64,000 nucleotides of DNA, taken from the NCBI RefSeq assembly GCF_914767665.1, contig NC_059508.1:9858001-9922000 (forward strand), given 5' to 3'. This stretch comes from Harmonia axyridis. Taxonomy: Eukaryota > Arthropoda > Insecta > Coleoptera > Coccinellidae. Below the pieces are notes generated by a model. It saw nothing but the letters and a program-made list of their open reading frames with translations. It ran no database searches and had not been told where the DNA came from. The number at the start of each line of letters is the position of its first letter. The stretch's first letter is position 1. The position numbers were made by a program, and so were the translations under genes. This document shows positions 45,182-57,625 of the stretch, piece by piece.

Positions 45182-45924
45182 CAGGGTGGTCCAGATTTTA
45201 GTGAAATAACTGTAGATTCGGATAAAACAACTTTTTTTCATGAAAAAAATTCCTTTAAACATATGGCCTAACTAGCTTCGTTTTCGAGTTTGAATAAAAT
45301 CAGTTTTTACTATTATAACGCTTTCAGAAGGCATTTAATTGAAAATTTTGAAGAGAACATTTATCAGACACTCAAACAATGAAAAATTTTTGTAAATACT
45401 TTTTATTGTTTAAGTTTCTTTCAGAAATGTACAATTGAATGCCATCTGAGAGCGTTATAAAATACCACGTCAATTTTTGTACTTTCATTTATCATTAATG
45501 GGAAAATTTGTGAAATTCATTTCTGTAGATTTTTGTGGATAGTGTTTGCTTGGTACTTCCATTAAAAAAAATTCTTTGTTACTTTTACAAATAAAACAAT
45601 TTTTTTTCGAAAAAAAGACAGTGGTGTAGATTTACAATAACAAAAGGATCATCGTACCCCTATATCTACGTCACTGGATAATTTCGGCAAGAGACATTTA
45701 CCTAATTTGAAACATTATATTACCAAGACAATTAAAAAATTAAAACAATGAATGTAATAATACTAGAGTTATAAGTAAAAACCTGTTTTTTTTTTCAAAC
45801 TTCAACACCCTGTATCTCGAAAACGAAGCTTGTAAGGATATAAGTTTATAGGATAATTTTTTTATACGGAAAGAGTTGTTCTATCTGACGCCAAAGTTAT
45901 AGCACTAAACTCTGGGCCACCCTG
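45182..45924. mobile_element. Long-TIR MITE, ~740 bp
   Basis: The left end CAGGGTGGTCCAGATTTTAG and the right end, the complement of CAGGGTGGCCCAGAGTTTAG, start diverged inverted arms of about 120 bases. They also share AACAACT, CTTCGTTTTCGAG and a poly-A-rich stretch. TA flanks both sides (45180-45181, 45925-45926). The inner part of the right arm includes the CACCCTGTATCTCGAAAACG end of the 15.8-kb MITE family, so the element may be composite. No transposase. Confidence 0.75.
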
Positions 45925-45926
45925 TA

Positions 45927-46854
45927 GAATTCTGAACGAATTTCTTGCTTGATGCAACGTTGAAGTCTCCAGTCACACACAAATGAAAATATGAATATTT
46001 TACTTCAAGTACGGTAAAAAGAAACAACGACAGTTCGTTTAGAATTTACAGCGTTTTAATTTCAATATGACAAGTTTCGAGCACTCCCCGGCTGTTTGCT
46101 TGCAAGAATTGCATTATCAGTAGCTCATTTCAGAGCTTTATGGTCACACAAACCGTAATAAAGAGAGCAATTTCTCATATGCGTACCAGTATATTTTCAT
46201 TCCACCTTATAATTTCGATTTGATGCAGCAATTTACCTGCGAACTGGCTTTTGTTGCACGTATTGCGTACAGCTTTTCACCTGCTATCTTATTGTGAGTT
46301 ACTGTGCATTTTGAATTAAAATTCCTCCAAGAAAGGCAGCATGTAATATCGTAACGTTATATGTGATGAAATGAATCTATCGGGCCATCCTTGAAAACCT
46401 CCTTCGTACTAGGTGATAACAATGTCTTTAGTTAGAGTTTTCACTCTAATCAAACGCTCTCTTGTCAGATTGAAATTTATAGGACACCCAGGCTCACTTG
46501 GTGGAGCAACTTATGAAATTAACACTTATCACCGATGCGTCATGGCTCTACTGTGACTTGCAGAAATCGATTCAGTGGTTTCTGAAATTGCTGGTAAACC
46601 CACGTGAACAGTCATTTTGCCCATCGCATCTGATTCGACACAGCGTTAATTTATTTTTGGACCACTGACTGATACACTTCGTGGTATTTTTGTTCAAGCG
46701 GCAAAATGAATCATTTTGGGTAAAAAATCATTCCCTCAGGTATACTGACTTGCCACCCGCTTCTTGAAGAATTACTCCATTTTTATCATTTCGATATCAA
46801 TATTTCTATCAATAACCTTCAAATTTTGTTCTATTGTTACTAATTTCTTTTTGA
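45927..46854. other. No recognisable gene
   Basis: AT-rich spacer with no frame worth reporting. It leads into the satellite array. Confidence 0.4.
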
Positions 46855-48231
46855 CGTATGCCTTTTTCGTGCCTTAATTTGAAGCGAAATAAGTATGCCT
46901 TCTTGCCTATTTTGATACACATGTATTTCAGGCTTGGAAATATATAGATTTATCATCTCCAAATAGGTATAGTACATTTCAAAGATCTTTGTGCCTTTTT
47001 CGTGCCTATTTGTCTATGTGCCTTAATTTGAAGCGAAATGATTATGCCTCCGTGCCTATTTTGTTACCCATTTTAGGCATGGATATATATAGATTTATTT
47101 TCTCCAAATATAGTTGATTTCGAATATTTTTGTGCCTTTTTCGTGCCTTAATTCAAAGCGGAATGCGTATGTCTTTGTGGCTTTTTTGTAACCCATTTAA
47201 AGCATGGAAATATATAGATTTATTTTCTCCGAATATAGTAGATTTTAAAGATTTTTGTGCCTTTTTCGTGCCTATTCGTCTATGTGCCTTAATTTGAAGC
47301 AAAATTCGTATGCCTTCGTGCCTATTTTGGTACCCATTTTAGGCATGGAAATATATTGATTTATCTTCTCCAAATAGGTATAGTACATTTCAAAGATCTT
47401 TGTGCGTTTTTCGTGCCTATTTGTCTATGTGCCTTAATTTGAAGCGAAATGATTATGCCTCCGTGCCTATTTTGTTACCCATTTTAGGCATGGATATATA
47501 TAGATTTATTTTCTCCAAATATAGTTGATTTCGAATATTTTTGTGCCTTTTTCGTGCCTTAATTCAAAGCGGAATGCGTATGTCTTTGTGGCTTTTTTGT
47601 AACCCATTTAAAGCATGGAAATATATAGATTTATTTTCTCCGAATATAGTAGATTTTAAAGATTTTTGTGCCTTTTTCGTGCCTATTCGTCTATGTGCCT
47701 TAATTTGAAGCAAAATTCGTATGCCTTCGTGCCTATTTTGGTACCCATTTTAGGCATGGAAATATATTGATTTATCTTCTCCAAATAGGTATAGTACATT
47801 TCAAAGATCTTTGTGCGTTTTTCGTGCCTATTTGTCTATGTGCCTTAATTTGAAGTGAAATGATTATGCCTCCGTGCCTATTTTGTTACCCATTTTAGGC
47901 ATGGAAATATATAGATTTATTTTCTCCAAATATAGTTGATTTTGAATATTTTTGTGCTTTTTTCGTGCCTATTTGTTTTTTGTACCTCAATTCAAAGAGG
48001 AATGCGTATGCCTTTGTGGCTATTTTGTTACCCATTTAAGGCATGGAAATATATAGATTTATTTTCTCCGAATATAGTACATTTTAAAGATTTGTGTGCC
48101 TTTTTCGTGCCTATTCGTCTATGTGCCTTAATTTGAGCAAAATTCGTATACCTTCGTGCCTATTTTGGTACCCATTTTAGGCATGGAAATATATTGATAT
48201 ATTCTCTCTAAATCAAGTAGATTTCAAGGAT
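46855..48231. repeat. Satellite array with three-monomer higher-order repeat (411 bp)
   Basis: Monomers of 125-145 bases share CGTGCCT, TTAATTTGAAGC, ATGCCT-CGTGCCTATTTTG, CCCATTTTAGGCATGG and ATATATAGATTTATTTTCTCC. The CGTGCCT landmark falls at 46868, 47001, 47142, 47267, 47412, 47553, 47678, 47823, 47964 and 48106. The spacing series 141, 125, 145 occurs at 47001-47411 and again at 47412-47822, so three monomers form a 411-bp higher-order unit, and these two units look identical by eye. The third unit is diverged, and its second monomer is 17 bases longer, keeping a stretch that is missing in the other two. No coding role; a frame at 47936-48136 is accidental. Confidence 0.93.
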
Positions 48232-49224
48232 CAATGAAATGCTATAGGAAATCAATTTTGATAATAATTCCTTATAGTATATCTTCTGAAGATTAAAAAA
48301 AAAACGCTTGTCGAGCTACACTTTATAAGCGAGCCTATATTTGCTCTTCAATAGGCATAAATCGAAAAAGTCGGTCTTTAACAAGGGACCAGGAACAATA
48401 AGAAACCTCTCATTGTTTTCACACTCAGTATATTCATTGCACAAATACTCCTCTTCCATTTCTTGTTACAGGCCACATTATCCATTAACTTGGCCAGATT
48501 TGTATTGTTACCATTAAATGAATGCCTATTGTTATACATACAGCTTATTGAAATTTATAGTAGAACCATATTATCACTATTCAGATTCTATATAAACAAT
48601 TCGGTAGCTTATTTCTATAATATATGCACACATTAAATTGGAATTTAAAAGTAGTTTGCATAAAGCATTCCTTTTCAGTAACTAGCTGCAAAAAGGATTA
48701 CTTCTTTTATTGTCGAGTTAATTGTGTGCCTGGTCGAGGATGAAAAGAAGTACTTGCAAGGATATTGTTCGGGTTTTGTGCGATTTGATATTGGAATCGA
48801 AGATTACAGAAGCTTCTTCACCTAAAAACACAACGAGAAAATCCATTCCTCATCATTTGCATTAACTATCTATATTTGTTGAAATGAACACACGAGTAAG
48901 AGTAAAACCTATTAAAGATCATTCATTGTTTGTTTCGAAACAGATATTTCAAAAAAGTTCTGAGAGAAATTTCATCTTATACCGAAAACCTCTATTGAAT
49001 TATATCGCAGGGTCAATTTTTTTTTTAAATGAAAAAGTTATATGATGAATTTTGGATATATTTTTGAACGCGAATTTTGTTTCGTTAAAAAGTTCAAAAA
49101 TAAAAAAAAAAAACCTCATAGGTAGCGTGGATTTTTCGCTTTCGAATATCTTCCTGTGGATCTTTAATGCCAAAATTTCTAGGATCCTTCTTTAATAATA
49201 TGTACCTACCCTCATATTTTTCTA
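48232..49224. other. No recognisable gene
   Basis: AT-rich spacer between the satellite and the second fold-back element. Nothing can be named. Confidence 0.4.
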
Positions 49225-50121
49225 TACACTATGTCCGTAAAGTATGTAACAAATTCATTTTTATCTAAACAGACCATTTTGAGAAATAATCCTGAAACAC
49301 GTCGATTTTTGATTTTAATTTACCGTATTTTGAAATAATAATCTAATATACACGGTGAATTACTTTCGAGTAATGACGTCACCGTCTTTTCTTTTGAATG
49401 GAACACCCCCATTTTGTCTCAATTTTCCTATTACTCTAGCTGAGCTGATTCCAAAAATGTATCACATGTTGATTCCAATTGGTACAGGGTGGACAAATAT
49501 ACAATAGTTTTGTGTGTTTATAAAGTAACGCGTAACATTCTATATTAGTTAAATTAACAATATTATCAAAAATAATTATTGTCTAGCGGCAATTGGTTTG
49601 AATGTAACACCATGTAGTTTGTTACATTTTAGATTAATAAAAATGTATAAAAATAAGAAATAATTTCTTTCATATTCTGTCTGCTAGACCACAAGTACCA
49701 AACAAGTTTGGAAACAGCTCATTTTTATTAATCTAAAAATGTAACGAACTACAGGGTGTTACATTCAAACCAATTGCCGTTAGACAATAAGTATTTTTGA
49801 TAATATTGTTAATTTAACTAATTAAGAATGTTACGCGTTACTTTATGAGCACACACAAAACTATTGTATTTTTGTCCACCCTGTACCAATTGGAATCAAC
49901 AGCTCAGCTAGAGTTATCGGAAAATTGAGACAAAATGGGGGAGTTCCATTAAAAAAAAATGACGGTGACGTCAAAACTCGAAAGTAATTCACTCTGTTTA
50001 TTAGATTATTATTTTAAAATAAAGTTAATTCAAATCAAAAAACGACGTGTTTCAGGATTATTTCTTAAACTGGTCTTTTTAGCTAAAAATGAATGTGTTC
50101 CATACTTTACGGACACAGTTG
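49225..50121. mobile_element. Fold-back element, second full copy
   Basis: It begins TACACTATGTCCGTAAAGTA and ends GGACACAGT, with inverted arms of about 400 bases around a centre near 49640-49730. It matches the element at 36393 arm for arm, including the central CACAAGTACCAAACA. The right arm has lost about 10 bases (the ATGTGATACATTTTTGG part). It has no coding capacity; the frame 49959-50141 is accidental. Confidence 0.88.
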
Positions 50122-51853
50122 ATGAGGCAGTTTTATTTTAAAAATTCAGTTATCCAAAGTGCAATATCTGTAGTTTTTTCTGTGTAGGTAAACAATTGTT
50201 GGAAATGAATTTCCATCGACTAAAGACAGAGTCAATCCTATATTAAAAACAAGAAATGATCATGGATTAACAATTATGCTTGATTTACCTACAAAGTCTC
50301 TTTGGAAAACCGCACATGTTGAAAATATATCGGACCTCATACTTCAAAGCGGATTTCCTAAACCGGTGTAATAAACCATGGATATTTCAAGTGCGAATAT
50401 CCCTCAATGAAAGACCTGATCCCACCGTGGAAGACTCACAATGCCACTTTATAAATTTCGGAATTGTCAAGCCAAGAAATTGATTTATTGGAAGCCATCC
50501 TTATGCAATGTTAAAAGGTTATGGGAGAGGGAGTCAAGCATCAATGTAGACTTTCAGTTTCAATGCAAATACCGCAATCAGCTAGCATTGAAAAACAATA
50601 CCTTGAAAACACTTGCTAGTGAAAGATATGTATGTAAATTTCCCTCATTGTATATCTAAAGACATGGCGCCTTTCTTCGTTTTACGGTATTTGCTACAGT
50701 CTCCCAGTTAGTTGTAAAGTGTAGTGCAAGAGTGATCTTGAAAATGCGCCTTTTTCAGCTTTTCAAGAAGGTAATATCATTTTCATATCTAGAATCAAGT
50801 GTGAAGGAAGAGTACTCCGTTGCGTAAGAGCTTTAGATCTAATCTAACATTTTACTGCCTCTAAAACTGGGAAGCTACCAAAAATTAAGATATGTGGCAT
50901 CTACTTTGACTATTATGAATTTTTTTGTCATTCACATTTCTTCGAAGTCTACGTTACGGTTCTATCATTTTTATTTCTATATTTAATGTGCATTGTTTCA
51001 ACTATATACTCGTTTGCGTAAAATAACTGAAATTTCAAGTGCACCGTAAATTCTTCGCATTCCAAATGTCAACCAAAGGGACATTACAGGGACCTATTTC
51101 GGAAGAATTCCTCATTTTATTATTCCTTCTTCATTCTACCGAGTGCTTGGAAATTTCAATTTTATTCCTTAATGACAGTCCCATTTCCACTTTTAAATTT
51201 TATAAATTACAATTATTTCTCTACATAGTTATTTAAGATGCAAATTCTGAACAAGCTTAGGTGTAGCGAACAATCATAATTTACAGAATTAAAAAGTGGA
51301 AATGGAATAACTGTCTCAATTATTGTTAAATCGTTAGTTTCAATTTCGATTCGAAGTAAATACGGAAATTGACGATTCAAAAAAATATTTATTACATAAC
51401 TGTTCAAAACTGCAGATCATTGAAAATCCCACATTTTAACAGTACCTGAATCTACATGTAGGATCCAGACACAAAGAAGTTCGATGAACAAGAAATTAGT
51501 GAGTAGGCGCTGTAACAAAATCGTTACTAAAATTATTCCCAGAGTAGCCATTTAAGGCTGGAATAATTAAACCACCTAAACAATTCGAAATGAGATAACA
51601 AAAATTCCTAGAGAAGAAGTGTGGGTGAGCGAAATACAGAAATTCCGACAAATCACGAAACCGAAAAAAAATAATCAATGAATATTAATACCGCCAGTTC
51701 GTTAATTTTGTTATCTTACGAGCCGATTTCCCTCAGAAATGCTACGAGAATAATAGAACCTAATTGGGCCTCAATTTTACATAATTCGCATAAATTAAAA
51801 TGCAGACTTTCCCTTATTTCAAAGCTTTCTAACATGGTTCATCTCTTTTCCAG
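50122..51853. other. No recognisable gene; probably intron upstream of the next exon
   Basis: Several frames (50280-50659, 51039-51236, both strands) have no family motif. A good splice acceptor closes the stretch at 51853. Confidence 0.45.
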
Positions 51854-52015
51854 ATCGCAGTATCAGAGTTACCGATATCGGCTGTTCTTTTTACTGATAT
51901 GGTATCAAGACGAAGAATCCTGTCGAGGTCCAGGGATGACTTGCACATGGACTCCACGTTTCAGCCTCCAGAAGAAGAGGAGGACGTTTGGTACCAAAAG
52001 GACAAGCTATACAAG
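51854..52015 (+). CDS. Exon of a conserved-looking protein, acidic VWYQKDKLYK motif
   Basis: The acceptor TTCATCTCTTTTCCAG precedes an exon of 162 bases (54 codons, phase 0 at both ends) that ends AAG before GTAAGA. It reads IAVSELPISAVLFTDM and then MVSRRRILSRSRDDLHMDST, FQPPEEEEDVWYQKDKLYK. Either all 54 codons are translated or translation starts at the Met at 51899 and the first part is leader. The Arg/Ser-rich patch (a possible phosphorylation site) followed by an acidic, aromatic stretch and codon use unlike the surrounding DNA mark it as real. From memory it is like the N-terminus of insect MH2-domain proteins of the expansion/rebuff type, which act in tracheal tube growth. I hold that loosely, since the MH2 domain itself would be in later exons not seen here. 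Confidence 0.7.
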
Positions 52016-52299
52016 GTAAGAAACCAGAAAGTTTTAAACCAACACAGAACAGGAGGTTTTGCAATTATTCTACTTATGGATAGGAGAGATCCTTATGATC
52101 CTTTTGAAATGATCTCCTGATCTGACACCTTCAAGGGCGTAGATCTTTTATTTTTCTTAGCGGGGGTAATCGAAGAAAAATTTGTTGACATTGTTTACTC
52201 ATATCTATAATGTGAAAAAAAGCGGTTTTATAACGAAGTTTGAACCAAATTACTCGAACTATTTTTTTTTATTACCAATTCGATTGTTCTTATCTTACA

Positions 52300-52825
52300 A
52301 TGGGTGTTCCTGAATTGGAGTTACGAAGGAAAATGAGAGATTCCTTGGATAATTTTGAAAATAAAATGGCTCATGAATATGAGCCGCAAACGCTTTATTT
52401 TCTTGTAGTCATTCCTTTTTTGAGATGCTTAACCAGTTTATCGAATCTTCATTAATCTTCGCACCAGAGTTGGTAAATCCGTATCAAAACTTATAATAAT
52501 TTATTTATCACAGCTACTTAACTGGATCTTTATAATAATTTGGATTTTCCTGAGAATTACTAGAGAGCTGTTTGAATTTTTTTCTCAAAATCGATTGCAG
52601 ATACGACAAAACCACAACAAACCAAAAGGTGTAGGTAGTACTGAACCAGAATTTTTTTTCAACTTTTTCTAAATTACCAGTGGTTCATAAAAAATAATTC
52701 TGGGGGAAAGAACCTGTATCTCAGAAACAAAGCGTTTGCGGACTCATGTGATAGGACTTTTTTTCTTGAAATGATCCGAGAAATCTGTCATTTTCATTTG
52801 TACCTCCAATTTAGAAACACCCTGT
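52300..52825. mobile_element. Long-TIR MITE, 15.8-kb family
   Basis: The left arm (TGGGTGTTCCTGAATTGGAG, then GATTCCTTGGATAATTTTGA and CCGCAAACGCTTTATTTTC) is the diverged complement of the right arm (CTGTATCTCAGAAACAAAGC to CCAATTTAGAAACACCCTG). The arms are about 105 bases. The core matches the inner parts of the element at 15800-16929 in reverse (for example GCAGATACGACAAAACCAC). It has a single core where that one has two. No transposase. Confidence 0.7.
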
Positions 52826-54611
52826 AGATATAGTCAATTCAAAACAAATAAATTGCAATTAGAATGAAGCACAATAAATTGTACAACAAAGCCCAGACAA
52901 TTATTCGGTGCTTATTATGCAGTTCATTTCTTCGATAACTCCAGTATTGAAATTTTCTAACGAGAATGATACAAAAAACCGAAAACAACGGGTAAGTGTA
53001 TAACGATGACGAATGCAAAAATCACAGATGGCAAATAAGGGGCGATGCCGAGAAAGCGGATAGATAAAGGAAAATAATAAACCTCGGACAAAGACTAGCT
53101 CATAGTACAATAAAAGTACTCATCTTGAAAGCGATAATAAACTCATAAAACGTAAAGGGTAGATTTCAAAGGAGAGTAGAATGATTATTATTGGTTCATT
53201 TTATGTAAAAATTTTCGTTCTTCGTCTTTGCGAGATCTTTGAAATTCAATATTTTGAAAATTTTGGGGAGTAATTACCCCCAGTACCCCCCCCCCCCCAT
53301 TTCTACGCCCTTGGGTACTTTTAGACATTTTTGTGGTATAATTGAAAGAGTGTCTTGTCCTAGAAAATGCTCTTCATCTATTATTTCCAACGAATTTTTG
53401 CAATGAAACAAACGCCAAACAAAATGTTGTTCAGGATATCCATAAATGGAATTGCAGAACTTTCGAAATTAGGTGTCATTACCGCCATTTAAGATCTTGA
53501 GCCTCCCTGCTTGAAATTATGAATTTTCATGAACCTGTTCCTACGTTTTTGGGCAAACATTACACTGTTTTATGAAGGTCACCCTGTATATCCCTAGACA
53601 CAATAGTTGAAAGCGGACGGCCGATAATCCAACCGCTAATATTGCATTCGTTTTTATCAAAATTTATAGCTTGGTATGAAAATTATTGGCAGAGATATGA
53701 CTTGAACACGTCAAATGAGGTACAAGAATGTTTGTTTTCATCTAATCGTAAATTCTATTTATTACCAATAAAACAACAATGTTCACGGATAAAACGAAGA
53801 ATTGTATGCAAAATAGATAGATTACCCGCCAACTTCACACCTTTTTCACATACGGGCCTTTTGTAAAAAGAGCGCATTTCGAAGGGTCATGTTTCAGACA
53901 AGTACAACAGGCGAAAACGTGCATTGCTGGAAAAAAAAAGGTGAAACGACGATTGTAACTTACACCGTTATTGATTGGGGGTACTTGGAACATCTTTGGT
54001 GGGCAACAGTCCTACAAATTCCCAGAATTTAGAATTCTCAGTTCTATTTTCATTCGAAAGATAAACGCGGAATATAAATTGGCTGAAGCATACGTGGTCC
54101 GTTCAACAATTATTCAGTAAACGTCAACGAAACAGTCTCTTGCCATTCTAACCTGGAACTCGGAATGTACGACTCAATTTATGGGTGGACAACAACCCTT
54201 ATATCTCATGTTAATCTCCTAGCATTCGCTGACACGTAATAAGACGAATAGCAGCTACAGGTACAGTTTTAAATGCCAGAACATTTTTGCTATGATACAG
54301 ATCTGGAGAGAATGTTGCAGAACTTTTTATACGCACTGTCCAATCAAGATCCTTCTTGTAACCCCTTTTTCAATATGCCATTTTCATGTATATTTCTGGG
54401 ATAAATTTGTGACAGATGCCTACAACTATCACATTGTGCCTGTTTTGAAGCTTATTTCTAGGCCTGTACTAGTCAATATCGAAATTTCGTTTCTTTTATT
54501 GTTAGCGAATTCTTGAGTGATTTGTTCCGCATTTTTTCGTATTAATACAATTTTAAAGCAACAAAATAAGGGTATATCTCAAGAAGCATTACTTACAACT
54601 GTTATAGACTC
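52826..54611. other. No recognisable gene
   Basis: AT-rich spacer with a run of 13 C at 53286-53298, an isolated CACCCTGTATA element end at about 53580, and short unrecognised frames (53642-53866, 54292-54516). I can name nothing here. Confidence 0.4.
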
Positions 54612-54613
54612 TA

Positions 54614-55415
54614 TTAGGCCAATTGAAAGGTCCCCGGTCTGATGAGAAAGCCACTTGCGAAATGGGTGTCGCGCGAGCTCATAATCGATCAAAAGCAACA
54701 ACGTGTCAATGATTCTGAGTAGTGTATGAAGCTATTTAAGTGCAATAAACCTGAATTTTTGCGTCGATATGTGACAATGGATGAAACATGGCTCCATCAT
54801 TTCACTCCGGACTCCAATCGACAGTCAGCAGAGTAGATTACACACGATGAACCGAATCCAAAGCAAGGAAAAACACAACAGTCAGCTGGCAAGGTTATGG
54901 CATGAGTATTCTGGGATGCTCAAGGTAGAATATTGATTAACTCCAAAAGGGCCAGACCATCAACAGTGATTATTATATAGCGTTATTGGATCGTTTGAAG
55001 GATGAAATCGTTGAAAAACGACCCCATTTGAAGAAAAAAAAGGGCAATTTCATCAAGACAGTGCGCCGTGTCACAAATCAATGAAAACAATGGCAAAATT
55101 GCATGAATTGGGCTTCGAATTGTTTTTCCATCCACCGTATTCGCCAGATCTGGCCCCCAGCGACTTTTTCCTGTTCTCAGACCTTGAAAGAATGCTCGCT
55201 GGAAAGAAATTTAGCGCCAATGAAGAAGTAATCGCCGAAACTGAGGCCTATTTTGAAGCGAAAGATAAATCGTACTACAACAATGGTATCGAAGAGTTGG
55301 AAGATCGCTATTCGCTGTATCGCCCTTGAAGGCAACTATGTTGAATAATAAAATCGAATTTTGCCGAAAAAATGTATTTTACTATGGTAAACCGGAGACT
55401 TTTCAATTGGCCTGT
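54614..55415 (+). mobile_element. Irritans-type mariner, 5'-half deletion derivative (copy F)
   Basis: Complete TIRs (TTAGGCCAATTGAAAGGTCC on the left, complement of ACAGGCCAATTGAAAAGTCT on the right) with TA on each side. At about 54642 the 5' TIR region (CCGGTCTGATG) jumps to the GAGAAAGC codons preceding KWVSREL, so the promoter, start codon and helix-turn-helix part are gone. The first Asp region (VTMDETWLHHF) is there, with stops at 54718, 54834 and 54906. The second is HQDSAPCH (Asn changed to Ser), and the third, SPDLAPSDF, is in the 82-codon frame 55081-55329. At 802 bp with both TIRs intact it could still be mobilised by an active enzyme supplied elsewhere. Confidence 0.92.
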
Positions 55416-55417
55416 TA

Positions 55418-57625
55418 GTTAGGGAAAAAAGGGAAATCTGCAAACATTTTTCTTCATCATTGATAGAATTCCATACAAACATAAAAATACTTGTTACATC
55501 ACTCGCTTCATCATGCAATAACGCATAGAATTTGAAATACATTGAGGAATTATGAATAACAAATAATATTGCGGAAACAATTAACCGTTAACTTTTTAAT
55601 TCCCTTTTTAATTCACCTCAGTACAGTTCGATACCTCTTACGAAAGTAAACGATGCAATAAATTCTACTTTTGCGAGAAACTATGAAAGTTGTTTATCTT
55701 AATCGCCATAATATATGGAAGAATGAGATTCTTATTAGGAGAAAAATGTTAGCAATTGAAGGATTGTACGACTGCAAAATGTGGAGAATCTCTGATCGCG
55801 CCAATGAATTGCAAATGATGACATGATGTAATGAAACGGTAAACTTCGACATTTGATTTTTTAGAATTGTCTTCTCATACTCGTATTTTTATTTATTCAA
55901 AATTATATCACGAACAAAAGAAACATAATTTCGATAAAAGAGAAGTAGTAGTAAAAGACTCCAAAATGATAAAAATCAACACACGCGAAATTAGGATTAT
56001 CGACTAATGCAATTGATTAGGACTTTTCTACACCGACTGATTCTCAGAAATTCGTTGTCAATGAAATATTCAGATCTGATTGTGGGAAATTCAACTAAAA
56101 TATAATCACGTCCAATGATACATACCGAGGGTATCCGTTATAAACGTACAATGAATTTTAATTCAAGATTTAGAATAATCCTGAACACTACAAAACAATG
56201 CGAAAACACATAGCACCAATAATATCGAGCGGCCTGAAAAATTGAAACGGTAAAACAGATGACCACCTACTTGAAAACCGATGTACTAGATAGTTGAATA
56301 ATGCAATCAGTTGATTCAGTTATATCACATAGAATTTTTTTATCCTCATCAGCTAATCCATCCAAGAATAGTCAGTAAAATATTCAAGCCCTCCACAAAA
56401 GCTTATTTTGATTTATTACATATTTCTAATTATGAACCATTGTAATGGAACCATAAAAAATTTGAGACCAAATTTGGATTGTGGAAAATATGATTATTAT
56501 TTAGTCTTCGATACGGATTATGTCAAGAAAAAGAAATATTTCTGTGATATTTCGTGCTATATAAAAATCAATTAGCATATTCTAAGTTAATTAGAATGAA
56601 TTATGAGATTCAGTTGGGCTGGAGCCGAGTCTGTGCAGGCGAGTTTGAGATAAAAGTGAGTTTTGTGAACCACTCTCAGTTTCATGTGATTTTCACAAAA
56701 GTCGTATTAATTACTCTTTTGCATACACCGATTAACGAAAACCAGTTTAAAGCAGCCTCTGAGCAAGTCCCATTTTAGAATAAAATAACCAATGTCTCGA
56801 CACAAAAAACACTAGTTCCTTTAACATTTCAATGTGGCTCCTTTGCAGGAATTTTCAATGCATAATGGTTAGGCACTGAAATAAAATATTGGCGAATTGT
56901 CATCCTTAGATTGAGTGTAATAAATAACGCTTTTTGTTATTTTATACCAGCATCCAAGGGTGCAATAAAGATTACGCTGTAGAAGCTCTTCTACATCGAC
57001 TGAAAACCACTTTTCAAGCGAGTGGTTTTTTTGTTCATTTTTGCAATAGACCCATTCATTATCTAGACTATATTTCTCCTCTATTCCCCAGATTATCTCA
57101 AATATTGAGACACGTTCGTAAGATGTATCTATTTATCATCATCTGCTCATCTCTGCTACGAAACATTTTTAAGACTAGAGGTGCTAATCCACTTACCACA
57201 ATGCACTTCTTACTTCAGCAACATCATCCAAAATTATGAATCACGTTATAATAACCATTCAGCGGGTAAGATATTCATAATAATCACCAGTGAAAGAATT
57301 CCTAAGGGGAAAATTGCAATAATTTTATGCAAGTGCATAAAATATTTTTTCTCACAACAGCAGCAATGAAAGAGATTGTACAACCAGAAAAATTAATTTA
57401 TCGAAAGGTTAGCTTAAGTCGGGGCTTAAGTTAGGTTTGTCAACCAAATAGAAATTCGCGAAACATTAAATTCTGCTGTGCGCATTTGATTCAGAGATTT
57501 GAATTTAACTTTTTTTGAAAGGAGCCAAATTCTGCATATTCAAAAAATTACATACTTGAAATTTCACACAAAAAAACTATTAAAACTGTCAACGACTTCT
57601 AACAAGTTAATATCAAAAATGAGTC
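55418..57625. other. No recognisable gene
   Basis: AT-rich spacer. Overlapping plus-strand frames at 56934-57369 and one at 56554-56778 have no family motif. A TATATAAAA lies at 56561. Nothing can be named. Confidence 0.4.

Noticed and set aside
47936..48136. 66-codon frame with hydrophobic and Cys-rich content
   Set aside because: It lies wholly inside the satellite array and exists only because the monomer is open in one frame.
46855..48231. CRISPR-like array
   Set aside because: Units are contiguous satellite monomers without spacers, in a eukaryotic genome.
53286..53298. Run of 13 C as a functional quadruplex or i-motif site
   Set aside because: A single homopolymer run without further runs in spacing; most simply slippage.
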